From Devosia sp. Root436 (lineage in GTDB: Bacteria; Pseudomonadota; Alphaproteobacteria; Rhizobiales; Devosiaceae), in NCBI RefSeq assembly GCF_001426345.1, contig NZ_LMEM01000009.1, positions 1 through 64,000 on the forward strand: a DNA stretch of 64,000 nt. Direction: 5' to 3'. Positions 1-8,899 of this stretch are shown here, one piece after another; positions within the stretch are counted from its first letter, which is position 1; each line of letters opens with the position of its first letter. A program made the position numbers and the translations under genes. The notes beneath the pieces were generated by a model that saw only the letters and a program-made list of their open reading frames with translations, did not search any database and had not been told where the DNA came from.

Positions 1-47
1 GGGGGGGGGCCAAGGTGTGCAGGATTTGGCCCCGATGCCGCAGTCGA

Positions 48-191
48 CACCCTCCCCCTTGTGGGGGGATCAAGGGTGGGGGTGGGCCACACGCACTGAG
101 TTGGCGGAGAGATACCCCCACCCTGCTCGATTCAACGGACTTAGCTGACGCTAAGTCCTATCTCGCTTCCCTCCCCACAAGGGGGAGGGTG
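48..191. repeat. REP/MITE-like inverted repeat, family A
   Basis: A 19-nt arm at 48-66 (CACCCTCCCCCTTGTGGGG) is repeated as its exact reverse complement at 173-191, enclosing about 106 bp without a gene. A related, less perfect copy sits between murF and murE. It lies just beyond the 3' end of flhB and could fold into a long hairpin. The first 224 bases of the window otherwise show nothing that supports a gene. Confidence 0.7.
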
Positions 192-224
192 GGTTCGGCG
201 GCCCTTGCACCATCGGGGCCATAA

Positions 225-1307
225 TCAGTTCGCCTTCCACCCTGCCCCGCGCTTGAGGCGCATGACGAAGCCGATGACTTCGGCGACGGCCTTGAAATGT
301 TCGTTGGGGATGGCGTCGTCGACATCGACGCTGGCGAACAGCGCGCGCGCCAGCGGCGGGTTTTCGACGATGGGCACGTCGTGCTCCCTGGCCAGTTCGC
401 GGATGCGCAAGGCCACGGCATCGGCGCCCTTGGCCACGCATCTGGGGGCTTTCATGCCCTTGTCGTATTTGAGCGCCACGGCAAAGTGGGTCGGGTTGGT
501 GATGACCACGGTGGCATCGGGGACCGCCGCCATCATGCGCCGGCGCGAGCGTTCCTGGCGCAATTGGCGCAGCTTGCCCTTGATATGGGGGTCGCCCTCC
601 ATCTGCTTGTATTCGTCGCGCGTCTCCTGGACCGTCATCATCAGCTTCTTCCACCATTTCTGGCGGACATAGAGATAATCGGCAAAGGCGATGACGGTGA
701 CGATGGCCAGCACCGCCACGAAAATCTTGATCCCGATTTCCTGGAAATCGGCCAGGATCATCAGTGGATCGGCCGTCATCATGGTGTCGAGCCGGTCGCG
801 CTCGGGCCACACCACCATGATGACCACGGTGCCGACGATGCCGATCTTGAGCAGGCCCTTGCCGAAATTGACCAGCGACTCGATGGAGAAGAGCCTCTTG
901 GCCCCGGCCAGGGGCGAAATCTTGGAGAGCTTCGGGGTGATCGGCTCGGCTGAAAACAACGGCCGATGCTGGATCAGGTTGGCGAGGATGGCGCAGGTCG
1001 AGAGTACGACGAGCGGTATGAGCACGGTGCCGATCAGTGCCAGCGCCAGCCCGTTGAAGAAGGCCGCAAAGCCCGCCCCGCCCAGCTCGAACTGGTCGGC
1101 ATTCATGATGATGAGCTTGAGCGATTCCGACAGGCTGGCGGCGGTGCCCGGCGCCATCATGGCGAAGATGGCGGCCGAGCCGAGCAGCATGAACCAGGTG
1201 ACCACTTCCTGGCTCTTGGCGACATCGCCCTTCTTGTGGGCGTCCTCAAGCTTCTTCTGGGAAGGGTCTTCTGTTTTGGCGTCCTGTTCGGGGGCCTCGC
1301 TAGACAT
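225..1307 (-). CDS. flhB: Flagellar type III export switch protein FlhB
   Basis: Inner-membrane component of the flagellar export gate that switches substrate specificity from rod/hook to filament proteins. The 360-residue product has the usual FlhB layout: a hydrophilic N-terminus beginning SSEAPEQDAKTEDPS, four membrane segments between about residues 35 and 215, and a cytoplasmic domain with the self-cleaving NPTH motif at 271-274. ATG start. It is the last gene of the minus-strand run flgB-flgC-fliE-fliQ-fliR-flhB. The 109-bp gap to fliR holds only an imperfect inverted repeat. Confidence 0.97.
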   Translation of the reverse strand: MSSEAPEQDAKTEDPSQKKLEDAHKKGDVAKSQEVVTWFMLLGSAAIFAMMAPGTAASLSESLKLIIMNADQFELGGAGFAAFFNGLALALIGTVLIPLVVLSTCAILANLIQHRPLFSAEPITPKLSKISPLAGAKRLFSIESLVNFGKGLLKIGIVGTVVIMVVWPERDRLDTMMTADPLMILADFQEIGIKIFVAVLAIVTVIAFADYLYVRQKWWKKLMMTVQETRDEYKQMEGDPHIKGKLRQLRQERSRRRMMAAVPDATVVITNPTHFAVALKYDKGMKAPRCVAKGADAVALRIRELAREHDVPIVENPPLARALFASVDVDDAIPNEHFKAVAEVIGFVMRLKRGAGWKAN

Positions 1308-1416
1308 CAGGATACCCCGCTATCCACGTAATGACGGCCTGCGAGCGGCGATTGGCTGCACGCCGGTTCTCGCCCCCCCCTCTCGGCTCGTCCTGACGTG
1401 GATTTCGGGGCACCCT

Positions 1417-2184
1417 CTAACCCCTCCACATGGCGAGATGGGCTTCGAAATGGCTGAGATACCAGCCCATCATCATGGTGAGGAGCATGGCGAACAGCAC
1501 GAGGCCGATCATGATATTGGCCGGCATCAGCAGGAAGAACACCTGCAAAGCCGGCATGAGCCGGGCGAGGATGCCGGCGCCGAGATTGAAGACGAGCCCG
1601 AAGACGATGAAGGGCGCGGCCATCTGGATGCCCACACTGAATGCGCCCGACACGGTGCGGATCGCCAATTGGGCCGCGTCGTCGAACATCAGGGGCGTAT
1701 CGAGCGGAAACACCACGTAGCTGTCATAGGTCGCGGCCAGGGCCACATGATGCAGGTCGGTGGCGAAGATCAGCACCATGCCCAAAAAGCTGAGGAAGCT
1801 GCCGAAGATGGCGCCCTGCACGCCGACCTGGGTCGGATCGGCCGCCATGGCGCTGGAAAGGCCGGTCTGGAAGGCGATAATCGCCCCGGCCACCTGCGTC
1901 GCCATGACAGTGATGCGAACGATGGCGCCCAGCATGATGCCGATGGCCAGTTCGTGAAAGATGAGGCCGACAATGTTCATGAAGTCGGCGGGCATCGCGG
2001 GCATGCTGGCCGACAGCAGCGGATAGACCACCAGCGTAAAGGCCAGCGCGAAGCTGAGGCGCATGCGCATCGGGATCATGTCCTCGCCGAGCGCCGGCAT
2101 CAGCATGAGGATGGCGCCGATGCGCGTGAACAGCAGGATATAGATAAAGGCCGTATCGGGCAGCCAATCGAGGCCGACGGTCAC
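1417..2184 (-). CDS. fliR: Flagellar export gate protein FliR
   Basis: Polytopic membrane protein of 255 residues that builds the FliPQR export channel with FliP and FliQ. Hydrophobic segments run through the whole length, and the conserved N-terminal region (FIYILLFTRIGAILMLMP) and the AxFQTGLSSA stretch near residue 105 are typical of the family. The start is GTG, placed 2 nt after the fliQ stop, so the two genes are probably translationally coupled. Confidence 0.96.
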   Translation of the reverse strand: MTVGLDWLPDTAFIYILLFTRIGAILMLMPALGEDMIPMRMRLSFALAFTLVVYPLLSASMPAMPADFMNIVGLIFHELAIGIMLGAIVRITVMATQVAGAIIAFQTGLSSAMAADPTQVGVQGAIFGSFLSFLGMVLIFATDLHHVALAATYDSYVVFPLDTPLMFDDAAQLAIRTVSGAFSVGIQMAAPFIVFGLVFNLGAGILARLMPALQVFFLLMPANIMIGLVLFAMLLTMMMGWYLSHFEAHLAMWRG

Positions 2185-2186
2185 GC

Positions 2187-2453
2187 TCAGCCGCCCACGA
2201 TGATCATGTCGACCACGCGGTTCATGTAGCCGCCCATGGTGGCACCGAGAAACGGCAGGGTCAGCAGCATGGTGACGAAGATGGCGATGATCTTTGGCAC
2301 GAAGACCAGGGTCTGTTCCTGGATCTGGGTCAGCGCCTGGAACAGCGCGATGATGACGCCGACGACCAGGCCCACCAGCATCATCGGCGCCGACACGATG
2401 ATCAGCGTCCAGATGCCGTCGCTGGCTATGTCGAGAACTTCTGCGCCGGTCAT
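2187..2453 (-). CDS. fliQ: Flagellar export gate protein FliQ
   Basis: An 88-residue protein with two membrane hairpin segments, the normal size for FliQ. The sequence around VVGVIIALFQALTQIQEQTL is diagnostic. The open frame extends upstream to 2582, but that extension is translated repeat DNA (the inverted repeat at 2504-2580). The ATG at 2453 gives the family length and N-terminus (MTGAEVLDIASDGIW). It sits between fliE and fliR in the same operon. Confidence 0.95.
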   Translation of the reverse strand: MTGAEVLDIASDGIWTLIIVSAPMMLVGLVVGVIIALFQALTQIQEQTLVFVPKIIAIFVTMLLTLPFLGATMGGYMNRVVDMIIVGG

Positions 2454-2503
2454 TGTCGGTTCCTGCCGGACGAATCGTCGTCCGCGGTCATTGTACGCCT
2501 GCC

Positions 2504-2580
2504 GCGTCATTCCCGCGAAAGCGGGAATCTCCCTTTCCACCCAGTACCGAGGGAGATTCCTGCTTTCGCGGGAATGACGC
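2504..2580. repeat. REP-like inverted repeat, family C
   Basis: GCGTCATTCCCGCGAAAGC at 2504-2522 recurs as an exact reverse complement at 2562-2580, each arm extended by GGGAATCTCC/GGGAGATTCC-type sequence. A second, half copy is found at 56183-56206. The element lies inside the flgB-flhB operon, between fliE and fliQ, and may form a stable mRNA hairpin there. Confidence 0.75.
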
Positions 2581-2607
2581 AAGGACTGGGCGAGACAATG
2601 GTGGTTC

Positions 2608-2943
2608 CTAGATCGGCATCCGCATGATTTCTTCGTAGGCGGAGATGACGCGGTCGCGGACGGTGACCATGCTTTCGATGGCCATTTCGGTCTCGCTGAG
2701 GGCCGTCACCATGTCGACGACATTGGCCTTGCCGTTGACCATGTCGATGGCCATCCGGTCGCTGGCCGCGCCGGTATCGACCACGCCCTGCACCTGCTGG
2801 GCCAGCATGTCGGCGAAATTGGTGCCATTGCCGCCCGAGGTCATGGCGGTGAGATCGGTCTGCGGGCGGGCGGCCTGGTTGATCAGCCGGCTGGCATTGC
2901 CATAGGCGGCGGTGGCGGCGTTAAAGGGGGTATTGATGGCCAT
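2608..2943 (-). CDS. fliE: Flagellar hook-basal body protein FliE
   Basis: FliE joins the MS ring to the proximal rod. The 111-residue protein has the conserved C-terminal half of the family, with the stretch ending MVTVRDRVISAYEEIMRMPI and the preceding ALSETEMAIES region. ATG start at 2943. It follows flgC by 35 nt and is separated from fliQ by a 154-nt gap that contains a family C inverted repeat. Confidence 0.95.
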   Translation of the reverse strand: MAINTPFNAATAAYGNASRLINQAARPQTDLTAMTSGGNGTNFADMLAQQVQGVVDTGAASDRMAIDMVNGKANVVDMVTALSETEMAIESMVTVRDRVISAYEEIMRMPI

Positions 2944-2978
2944 CTATTGCTCCTGAACTCTCTCGTCGCGCTTCCCCG

Positions 2979-3389
2979 TCAGCCGCGCAGGATGTCGAGC
3001 GTGCGCCCGAGCATCTGTCGCGTGACGGTGACGACGTTGAGATTGGCCTCGTAGGTGCGCTGGGCCTCGCGCATGTCCATCGCCTCGATCAGCGGATTGA
3101 CGTTGGGATATTGCACATAGCCGCTGGCGTCGGCGGCCGGGTGGCCGGGCTCGTAGCGCGAGGTGAAATCGCTCATGTCATAGGCGAGATTGCCCACCTC
3201 GACGATCTTGCCGCCGACATCGGGATCGAAGCTCGCCTCGAAGGTCGGGATGCGGCGGCGATAGGGTTCGTCCCCCGGCGCCTTGCCGGCGGAATCGGCA
3301 TTGGCGAGGTTTTCGGCGATGACGCGCATGCGGGCCGTCTGGGCGTGAAGCCCGGTAGCGGCGATGCGGAGCGATGAATTGAAGTCCAT
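2979..3389 (-). CDS. flgC: Flagellar proximal rod protein FlgC
   Basis: Rod subunit of 136 residues, the normal size. It has the N-terminal rod/hook signature (SLRIAATGLHAQTARMRVIAENLANA) and a C-terminal axial helix (EAQRTYEANLNVVTVTRQML). Exported through the FlhB/FliPQR gate after MS-ring assembly. It is the second gene of the operon, 15 nt after flgB. Confidence 0.96.
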   Translation of the reverse strand: MDFNSSLRIAATGLHAQTARMRVIAENLANADSAGKAPGDEPYRRRIPTFEASFDPDVGGKIVEVGNLAYDMSDFTSRYEPGHPAADASGYVQYPNVNPLIEAMDMREAQRTYEANLNVVTVTRQMLGRTLDILRG

Positions 3390-3404
3390 GTGGCGCTAGC
3401 TCTC

Positions 3405-3812
3405 TCAGGCCTGCCGGCCCAAGGCCGTTTTGAGGATCTTGATCGATTTCTGGTAGAGGCTGGTCGCGGCCTGGTAGTCCATCAGGTTGGTCGTGACCTT
3501 CATCATCTCGTCTTCGAGCGTCACCCCATTGCCTTCCGGGGTGATCTCGAAATTGGCCATGCGCTGGGCGTCAAAGGCGCCCCCTTCGCTGCTGGACACG
3601 GAAAAGTGCATGGGCTGGGTCGCCGAGGTGGTGACCGTGGCGGCGGAAAAGCCGGATTCTCGATCGGCAAAATCGTACTGGGCCAGGTCATGCCCGCGAT
3701 AGCCGGGGGTTTCCGCATTGGCCACATTCTCGGCCAGGAGGCCTTGACGGGTCTGGTGCCAGCGCATCTTGTCGGTGAGCGCCGAAAAGACCGGCATGTT
3801 CATGAGGCCCAT
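3405..3812 (-). CDS. flgB: Flagellar proximal rod protein FlgB
   Basis: Rod subunit. I place the start at the ATG at 3812 (MGLMNMPVFSALTDKM), giving 134 residues. The frame is open to 3857, but the extra 15 residues are not family-like and would run into the upstream regulatory sites. The N-terminal motif MRWHQTRQGLLAENVANAETPGYR is characteristic of FlgB. It is the first gene of the minus-strand operon to flhB. A CtrA-type box lies 63 bp and an ftr-like palindrome 40 bp upstream of the start. Confidence 0.94.
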   Translation of the reverse strand: MGLMNMPVFSALTDKMRWHQTRQGLLAENVANAETPGYRGHDLAQYDFADRESGFSAATVTTSATQPMHFSVSSSEGGAFDAQRMANFEITPEGNGVTLEDEMMKVTTNLMDYQAATSLYQKSIKILKTALGRQA

Positions 3813-3851
3813 TGGCCGAGTCCCCCGGAGTCGCTTTAAGCGCGGCGTGAT

Positions 3852-3866
3852 GGGCAAATCTTGCCG
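3852..3866. promoter_or_regulatory. ftr-like palindrome (putative FlbD site), flgB/fliO
   Basis: GGGCAAATCTTGCCG is one of four related palindromes in the window. The others are CGGCAAAATTTGCCG (12358), CGGCAAAATCTGCCG (42756) and CGGCAGAATTTGCCG (56086), all upstream of flagellar genes. Caulobacter FlbD binds similar ftr elements. Assignment to FlbD is inference; the repeated palindrome is seen directly. This copy is the most divergent of the four. Confidence 0.5.
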
Positions 3867-3874
3867 ACCTATGG

Positions 3875-3889
3875 TTAATCAAGCGTTAA
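3875..3889. promoter_or_regulatory. CtrA-type box, flgB promoter
   Basis: TTAA-TCAAGCG-TTAA is a perfect match to the TTAA-N7-TTAA recognition sequence of the cell-cycle regulator CtrA. It is 63 bp upstream of the flgB start, comparable to the boxes in front of fliL (69 bp) and fliX (54 bp). It lies in the divergent region between flgB (minus) and fliO (plus). Confidence 0.65.
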
Positions 3890-3993
3890 CCCGAGCGGTT
3901 TAGGGCAGCTGCAGCCTCGCATTCTGCACATTTGCCTTATGTGATAGGCAATATATGCCGCCGGATTCGGGCGGAACGCGATTTGGAGCCGAC

Positions 3994-4659
3994 ATGCAAT
4001 TCATCACCAGCCTGTTCAGTGGCTCAGGCAACAGTTTCCTCACCGCGATCTTCGCGCTCGGCGCGGTCATCGTGGCCATCCTGCTGGTGCTGTGGCTGCT
4101 CAAGCTGCTGTTCCGCGCCTCGGGCAATGTCACCCGTGGCCGCAACCGGCGGCTGGCGGTGGTGGATTCGCTGGCGCTCGACCCCAAGCGGCAATTGCTG
4201 ATCATCAGGCGGGACAATGTGGAACACCTGATCCTCACCGGTGGCGCGCAGGATGTGGTGGTGGAAACCGGCATTGCCGTGGAAGAGACTCCGGCGGCGC
4301 AGCCGACGCGGCGCCCCATCCCCATGGTGGCCACCCGCAAGCCCGCGCCGGCCAAGGCCGCGCCCGCCGCCCCGGCGCCCGTCGTGGTGGTGCCGCCCGC
4401 CGAACCGGCCCCCGCGGCTCCCGGCACCGCCATCGAGCGCCTGCGCGACCTGGGGCAGCCCACCAACAAGCGCGCGCACCTGTCGCTGCGCCATACCGGT
4501 CTGCTCCGCCCGGTCAGCGAAATGGAAATGCCGGTTTCCCCCGAAAACTCGTCCCCTCCGGTCGTGCCGGCCGCCGACTCAGCTAAAGAGGACAACGCGC
4601 GGCATGACGTAGAAGGCACCGACCTTGTCGAGGACAACAGCGAGGCAAACCGGAACTGA
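3994..4659 (+). CDS. fliO: Flagellar biosynthesis protein FliO
   Basis: Small membrane protein that assists assembly of the FliP ring. The ATG at 3994 is preceded by a GGAG at suitable spacing and gives 221 residues; the open frame itself reaches back to 3955. One membrane segment spans about residues 16-38. A FliO-type domain follows, with the block RLAVVDSLALDPKRQLLIIRRDNVEHLILTGG split by short conserved turns, then a long Pro/Ala-rich tail that aligns with nothing I recognise. The 3' end overlaps fliP by 35 nt in another frame. It is transcribed divergently from flgB. Confidence 0.85.
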   Translation: MQFITSLFSGSGNSFLTAIFALGAVIVAILLVLWLLKLLFRASGNVTRGRNRRLAVVDSLALDPKRQLLIIRRDNVEHLILTGGAQDVVVETGIAVEETPAAQPTRRPIPMVATRKPAPAKAAPAAPAPVVVVPPAEPAPAAPGTAIERLRDLGQPTNKRAHLSLRHTGLLRPVSEMEMPVSPENSSPPVVPAADSAKEDNARHDVEGTDLVEDNSEANRN

Positions 4660-5419
4660 GGCGCTGCCGTCGCGCCTGCGGCGGCTCACACCCTATGCCG
4701 GCCTCATTGCCTTTGCGCTCGCGGCGCTGATCCCGACCATCGCCTTCGGCCAGGACGTGTCGATCGACTTCGGCGACGACACGACGATCACCGAACGCGC
4801 CGTCCAGATCATCGGCCTCATCACGCTGCTGTCGCTGGCGCCGTCCATCCTGGTGATGGTCACCAGTTTCACCCGCATCGTGGTGGTGCTGTCGCTGCTG
4901 CGCACGGCGATCGGGCTGCAGACGGCCCCGCCCAATTCGGTGATGGTGTCGCTGGCACTGTTCCTGACCATCTTCGTCATGCAGCCGACTTTGCAGCAGA
5001 CCTATGACCAGGGCATCGCGCCGCTGCTGGCCGGCGACATCGAGATCGCCGAGGCGTTTGAGCTGGGCAGCGCCCCGCTGCACGAATTCATGCGCGCCAA
5101 TGTGCGCGAGCAGGACCTGACCCTGTTTTTCGACCTGACCGATGCACCGGTGCCCGACGAGCCCGAGGCGATCCCACTGCAGCTGCTGATCCCGGCCTTC
5201 ATGATCTCCGAATTGCGGCGTGCCTTCGAGATCGGATTCCTCCTGTTCCTGCCCTTCGTCGTCATCGACATGGTGGTGGCATCGGTGCTGATGAGCATGG
5301 GCATGATGATGCTGCCGCCGGTGGTGATCTCGCTGCCGTTCAAGCTGATCTTCTTCGTGCTGGTCGATGGCTGGTATCTGGTGGCGGGATCGCTGGTGCG
5401 CAGTTTCGTGAGTGGGTAG
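4625..5419 (+). CDS. fliP: Flagellar export gate protein FliP
   Basis: Core subunit of the export channel. The 264-residue product has a cleavable signal-like N-terminus, the conserved periplasmic entry (DVSIDFGDD) and the family block SILVMVTSFTRIVVVLSLLR. The C-terminal membrane region also fits (ISLPFKLIFFVLVDGW). The only usable start before the signal segment is a TTG at 4625, because a stop lies just upstream in this frame and no ATG or GTG precedes the signal sequence. It therefore starts 35 nt inside fliO, which suggests translational coupling. Confidence 0.94.
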   Translation: MSRTTARQTGTEALPSRLRRLTPYAGLIAFALAALIPTIAFGQDVSIDFGDDTTITERAVQIIGLITLLSLAPSILVMVTSFTRIVVVLSLLRTAIGLQTAPPNSVMVSLALFLTIFVMQPTLQQTYDQGIAPLLAGDIEIAEAFELGSAPLHEFMRANVREQDLTLFFDLTDAPVPDEPEAIPLQLLIPAFMISELRRAFEIGFLLFLPFVVIDMVVASVLMSMGMMMLPPVVISLPFKLIFFVLVDGWYLVAGSLVRSFVSG

Positions 5420-5451
5420 CGGGGTACGCTCAAGGTTAGCCATACTCGCGA

Positions 5452-5541
5452 TGTCACCCCGGCCTTGAGCCCGGGCCCATCTCGAGATCCTGCCGAATAA
5501 GACCATCTCAGGATGGATCCCGGCTCAAGGCCGGGATGACA
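5452..5541. repeat. REP-like inverted repeat, family D
   Basis: The arm at 5452-5475 (TGTCACCCCGGCCTTGAGCC...) is mirrored at 5519-5541 (...GGCTCAAGGCCGGGATGACA), with a second inner repeat around CATCTCGAGATCC/GGATGGATCC. It fills the gap between the convergent fliP and TPR-protein genes. Its arm resembles family E near pbpC (GTCACCCTCGGGCTTGACCC). Confidence 0.7.
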
Positions 5542-5566
5542 CCGAGTTTGCGGAAGCTGCCAGGAG

Positions 5567-8500
5567 CTACAGGCTCGCCAGGCCCGCGCTCGGCTCGGCG
5601 GCGTTGATGGGGGCCAGGGCGCCTTCGCCGGCATAGGTTTCGCGATAGGAGGCCAGGAAGGCGTTGATGCCGCCGACATCGGCGACCTGGCTGGCCACGG
5701 CCTTGAATTCGAGGCTGGTGACGGCGACCTGCCCGGTGACCAGGTCAAACATCGGCCATTCCGGCGTCACCACCATGGCATCGCCGAACTTGGCACGCAG
5801 GCGCGACAGCCCGAAAGCGTCGCCCGACAGGGCAAAACCGACAGCGGCCTTGATCAGCCCGAGCCGCACGGGCTGGCCCAGGGGCACACCGGCGGGCTGC
5901 TCGGCATAGAGCGCCTCCAGCATCTCGCTGGCCCGGTCGTAACGTTTGGCCTTCCAGTGCGCGTCGATGCGCAGCAGGGTCGCGTCGCGGCCATCCATAT
6001 CGCGCAGCAGATCGAGCGCCAGCTGGTCGCGGCCACCATCGATCATGGCGCGGGCTTCGAGAATGCGCCGCTGGCGCTGCAGCGATTCCGGCAAATCCGG
6101 CAGCCGCGTCTCGTTGAGCACGCGCAAGGCCTCCTGTGGCCGGCGATCGGCCAGGTAGATGACGGCCAGGTCGGCGGCGATCTGGGTGCGGGCGACACCG
6201 CGCAGGCGGTTTTCGAGCTGGTATTCGAGCAATTCGGCCGCCTGCGCCAGCAGGTCGACGCGCACCAGCCGGCGGGCCAGGTTGCGGATCATCTCGTCGC
6301 CGCGGGCGCCGGGCGGCGTCAGCTGGCGGAAATCGTAGTAGAGGCTGAGCGCATCGATGGGGCCCAGCGAGTCGGCGACGCCATCGAGGAACAGCTCGCT
6401 GAACATCTGTTGCGCCGTGTCGCGCAGGGCATTGACCGGCGGGCTCTCGGGATAATTGGCAACGGCCTGCCGCACGGTTTCAAAGCCCTGCCGGTAGTCG
6501 CCATCGCGGAAATAGAAATCCGCCAGCATGGTCTGCATGTCCGCTTCCAGCGGGTTGCCCCGCCACAGCAGCGATTCCGCCGACAGCGTATCGGTGGCCT
6601 TGGCCAGGTCGAGCGTGCCCTGCTCGTCGAGCAGGCGCAGGGTGCGATAGATGGCCTCGGCCCGCGTGGGACGGATATCTGCGGCGATCACCTGGCCATA
6701 GGTGTCGATCGCTTCCGAAATCCGGTCGCGGCCCTCGTCGATCCGGCCCGACATCAGGTGATAGAGGCTGGAATCCTCGGGATCGAGGCTGGCGAAGTCG
6801 ATCTGGTTGAGGAAACGCTCGGCCAGCGCCATGTCGTCGGTCTCGACGGCGGCGCGCAGGGCGGCGAAGTAGAACTTGTTGCGGACCCAGAGCGGATAAT
6901 TCTCGACGATGCTGTTGGCTTCGATGGCGTCGAACCGCGCGCCCTTGAAATCGTAGGATTCCACTCGGGCCATGGTGCGCCACAGCAGCGCGTCGAGCTC
7001 CTGCCCGACGCCGGTGGAATTGAGGATGCTGAGCGCATCGGCCGGGCGGTTGGCCAGTGTATCGGCAATGGCGCGCGTTATGCGCAGCTTGCGCGTCAGG
7101 TCTTCGGCCTCGAGCTCGGATTCCATCACATCGAGGACCCCCAGCGCTTCGTGGGCAAAGCGGTTCGCGACATAATACTGCGCCAGGTCCAGGCGGGCGA
7201 TGTCGCGCTCCCTGCCCTCGCCATCGGCCGCCGCGACCAGCAGGGCCTCGACGTGATCGTTGAGGACGCCGAAGTCCTTTTCTTCCAATGCCCCCAAATC
7301 CACGAAACTGCCGCGCAGGCTTTCGGTAATGCCATTGCCGATGGTGCGCGGCGCATCGACCGCCGAGACGGTGAGCCCGCCTGCGGTGGACAGCACCGCC
7401 AGATCGCTTTCGAGGGCAATGTCCAGCTCGGGGCTTTTCGGCTTGATGACGAGGCCATGCACGCTCCGCAGGGCGGAGAATTCGACATAGTCGAGCGTGC
7501 GGGTCACGCCGCGCGCGGGCGGATAGGCGGTGACGACCTTGAGCATGTCGCCCACCAGCGGGTCGCGGAAATCGTGAATGCGGGCCGGACGCGCCACATC
7601 GGCCACGACCTCGAAATTACCCTCGATGTCGCGGCGGCGGCTGAGCTCGATCGGCTCGGTCGGCGTCAGCATGATGTCGCCCAGCGACAGCACCCAGGCC
7701 ATGCCCTCCGAGCCGAGCGTCGCCAGCCGATCCTGCGACAGTTCCACTCGAACGACCTGCGTATCGCCAGACGTCACCACGGCAAATTCCCTGGCCAGGG
7801 CATCGAGTTCCTCGGAGTGATCAGGCGGCAGGATGCCCGAGACGGTGTCAAACATCATCCAGACCGTGTCGCCGCGGCGGAACACGGCGGCCGGCGTATC
7901 CTGCTCGAACGGAAACACCACGCGGACGGTCGAGCCCAGCACGCTGACAAACGGCGTCACGGTGCGCGCCGCGCTTTCGGGGAAGAGCTTGTCGACCTGG
8001 GCCTCGTCGGGCCCGCCGGGCGTCTCGACCTCGGGCTCGGCCTCCGCCGCCACGCCATCGGCCAGGCTGGCGGCGGTAAAGCTGGGCAGGCTGACCCCGG
8101 CAATATCGATATCGAGAACGAACTGGCGCGGCGAATTTTCATAGAAGCGCGGGGTGATGCCCTCGGCCAGGGTCAGCGACACCATGGCGCCATCGGGGCT
8201 GACCGCGCTTTCCACGGAGGCGATTTCGGGGGGCAGATTGACCGCCAGATCGCGCAGGTCGACGCCGACAGGCCATTCGAAGGCGATATGGCTGACGTCG
8301 CCTTCCTGGACATATTCGGCCGTCGTCGGCACGGTCCAGTCGAACTGGATGCGCATGAAAGTGGGGTTGCGGCCAACCCGGACGCTGGCCCGGGGGTCGA
8401 GCTCCACCACATCGGCAGCCTTGCGCTCGCGCTCGGCACGGATGGCGGCGAGCCGGGCCCGCTCGGCCAGCTCGTCGATGATTTCCTGCGGCAGAGCGGG

Positions 8501-8899
8501 CGGCATGCCCTGCCAGGTGGTCGGCAACAGATCGATGAAGAGCTTTTCACCGGCCTCGATGCGATTGAAAGTGAAGGCCGAGCGCAGGCCCAGGCGCAGC
8601 CCCATCCCGTCCGGATCGACGCGCGCCACCGACAGATACTGCCCCATCGTCGTACCGACATCGGGCAGGATGACCGACACCTTCTCGTCGAATTCGAGGG
8701 ACAGCACACCATTCTCGATGCGCATCGTATAGTCGGGGAGGTCGTCACGGCCGGGAAAGCTGAGGATCAGGCGGCCATAGCCGTCTTCCTGCGTGGCGAA
8801 GAGCTGGCCCTGTTCCTGGGCGAAAACGGGCGCAACCAGGCCCAGCACCGCGATAGCGCCAACCAGGACGGCCCGCCTCGCGTGCCGCAAACCAGCCAT
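5567..8899 (-). CDS. Large secreted TPR-like protein of the flagellar locus
   Basis: I do not recognise a named family. The ATG at 8899 gives 1,110 residues beginning with a signal peptide (MAGLRHARRAVLVGAIAVLG...APVFA); a GTG at 8914 would add five residues. The first ~300 residues are beta-rich. A charged Arg/Ala helix sits near residue 150-165. The region from about 560 onward is helical with TPR-like repeats (Ala/Leu-rich pairs such as AEAIYRTLRLLDEQG and LAQAAELLEYQLENRL). It lies downstream of motE on the same strand, so a periplasmic role in motor or motility function is possible, but this is inference from position. A weak CtrA-like box lies 112-127 bp upstream. Confidence 0.75.
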   Translation of the reverse strand: MAGLRHARRAVLVGAIAVLGLVAPVFAQEQGQLFATQEDGYGRLILSFPGRDDLPDYTMRIENGVLSLEFDEKVSVILPDVGTTMGQYLSVARVDPDGMGLRLGLRSAFTFNRIEAGEKLFIDLLPTTWQGMPPALPQEIIDELAERARLAAIRAERERKAADVVELDPRASVRVGRNPTFMRIQFDWTVPTTAEYVQEGDVSHIAFEWPVGVDLRDLAVNLPPEIASVESAVSPDGAMVSLTLAEGITPRFYENSPRQFVLDIDIAGVSLPSFTAASLADGVAAEAEPEVETPGGPDEAQVDKLFPESAARTVTPFVSVLGSTVRVVFPFEQDTPAAVFRRGDTVWMMFDTVSGILPPDHSEELDALAREFAVVTSGDTQVVRVELSQDRLATLGSEGMAWVLSLGDIMLTPTEPIELSRRRDIEGNFEVVADVARPARIHDFRDPLVGDMLKVVTAYPPARGVTRTLDYVEFSALRSVHGLVIKPKSPELDIALESDLAVLSTAGGLTVSAVDAPRTIGNGITESLRGSFVDLGALEEKDFGVLNDHVEALLVAAADGEGRERDIARLDLAQYYVANRFAHEALGVLDVMESELEAEDLTRKLRITRAIADTLANRPADALSILNSTGVGQELDALLWRTMARVESYDFKGARFDAIEANSIVENYPLWVRNKFYFAALRAAVETDDMALAERFLNQIDFASLDPEDSSLYHLMSGRIDEGRDRISEAIDTYGQVIAADIRPTRAEAIYRTLRLLDEQGTLDLAKATDTLSAESLLWRGNPLEADMQTMLADFYFRDGDYRQGFETVRQAVANYPESPPVNALRDTAQQMFSELFLDGVADSLGPIDALSLYYDFRQLTPPGARGDEMIRNLARRLVRVDLLAQAAELLEYQLENRLRGVARTQIAADLAVIYLADRRPQEALRVLNETRLPDLPESLQRQRRILEARAMIDGGRDQLALDLLRDMDGRDATLLRIDAHWKAKRYDRASEMLEALYAEQPAGVPLGQPVRLGLIKAAVGFALSGDAFGLSRLRAKFGDAMVVTPEWPMFDLVTGQVAVTSLEFKAVASQVADVGGINAFLASYRETYAGEGALAPINAAEPSAGLASL

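Noticed and set aside
1308-1416. A hidden gene or separate promoter between fliR and flhB
   Set aside because: Only an imperfect inverted repeat (tatccacg / cgtggat) was visible; no frame of useful length and no promoter-like pair.
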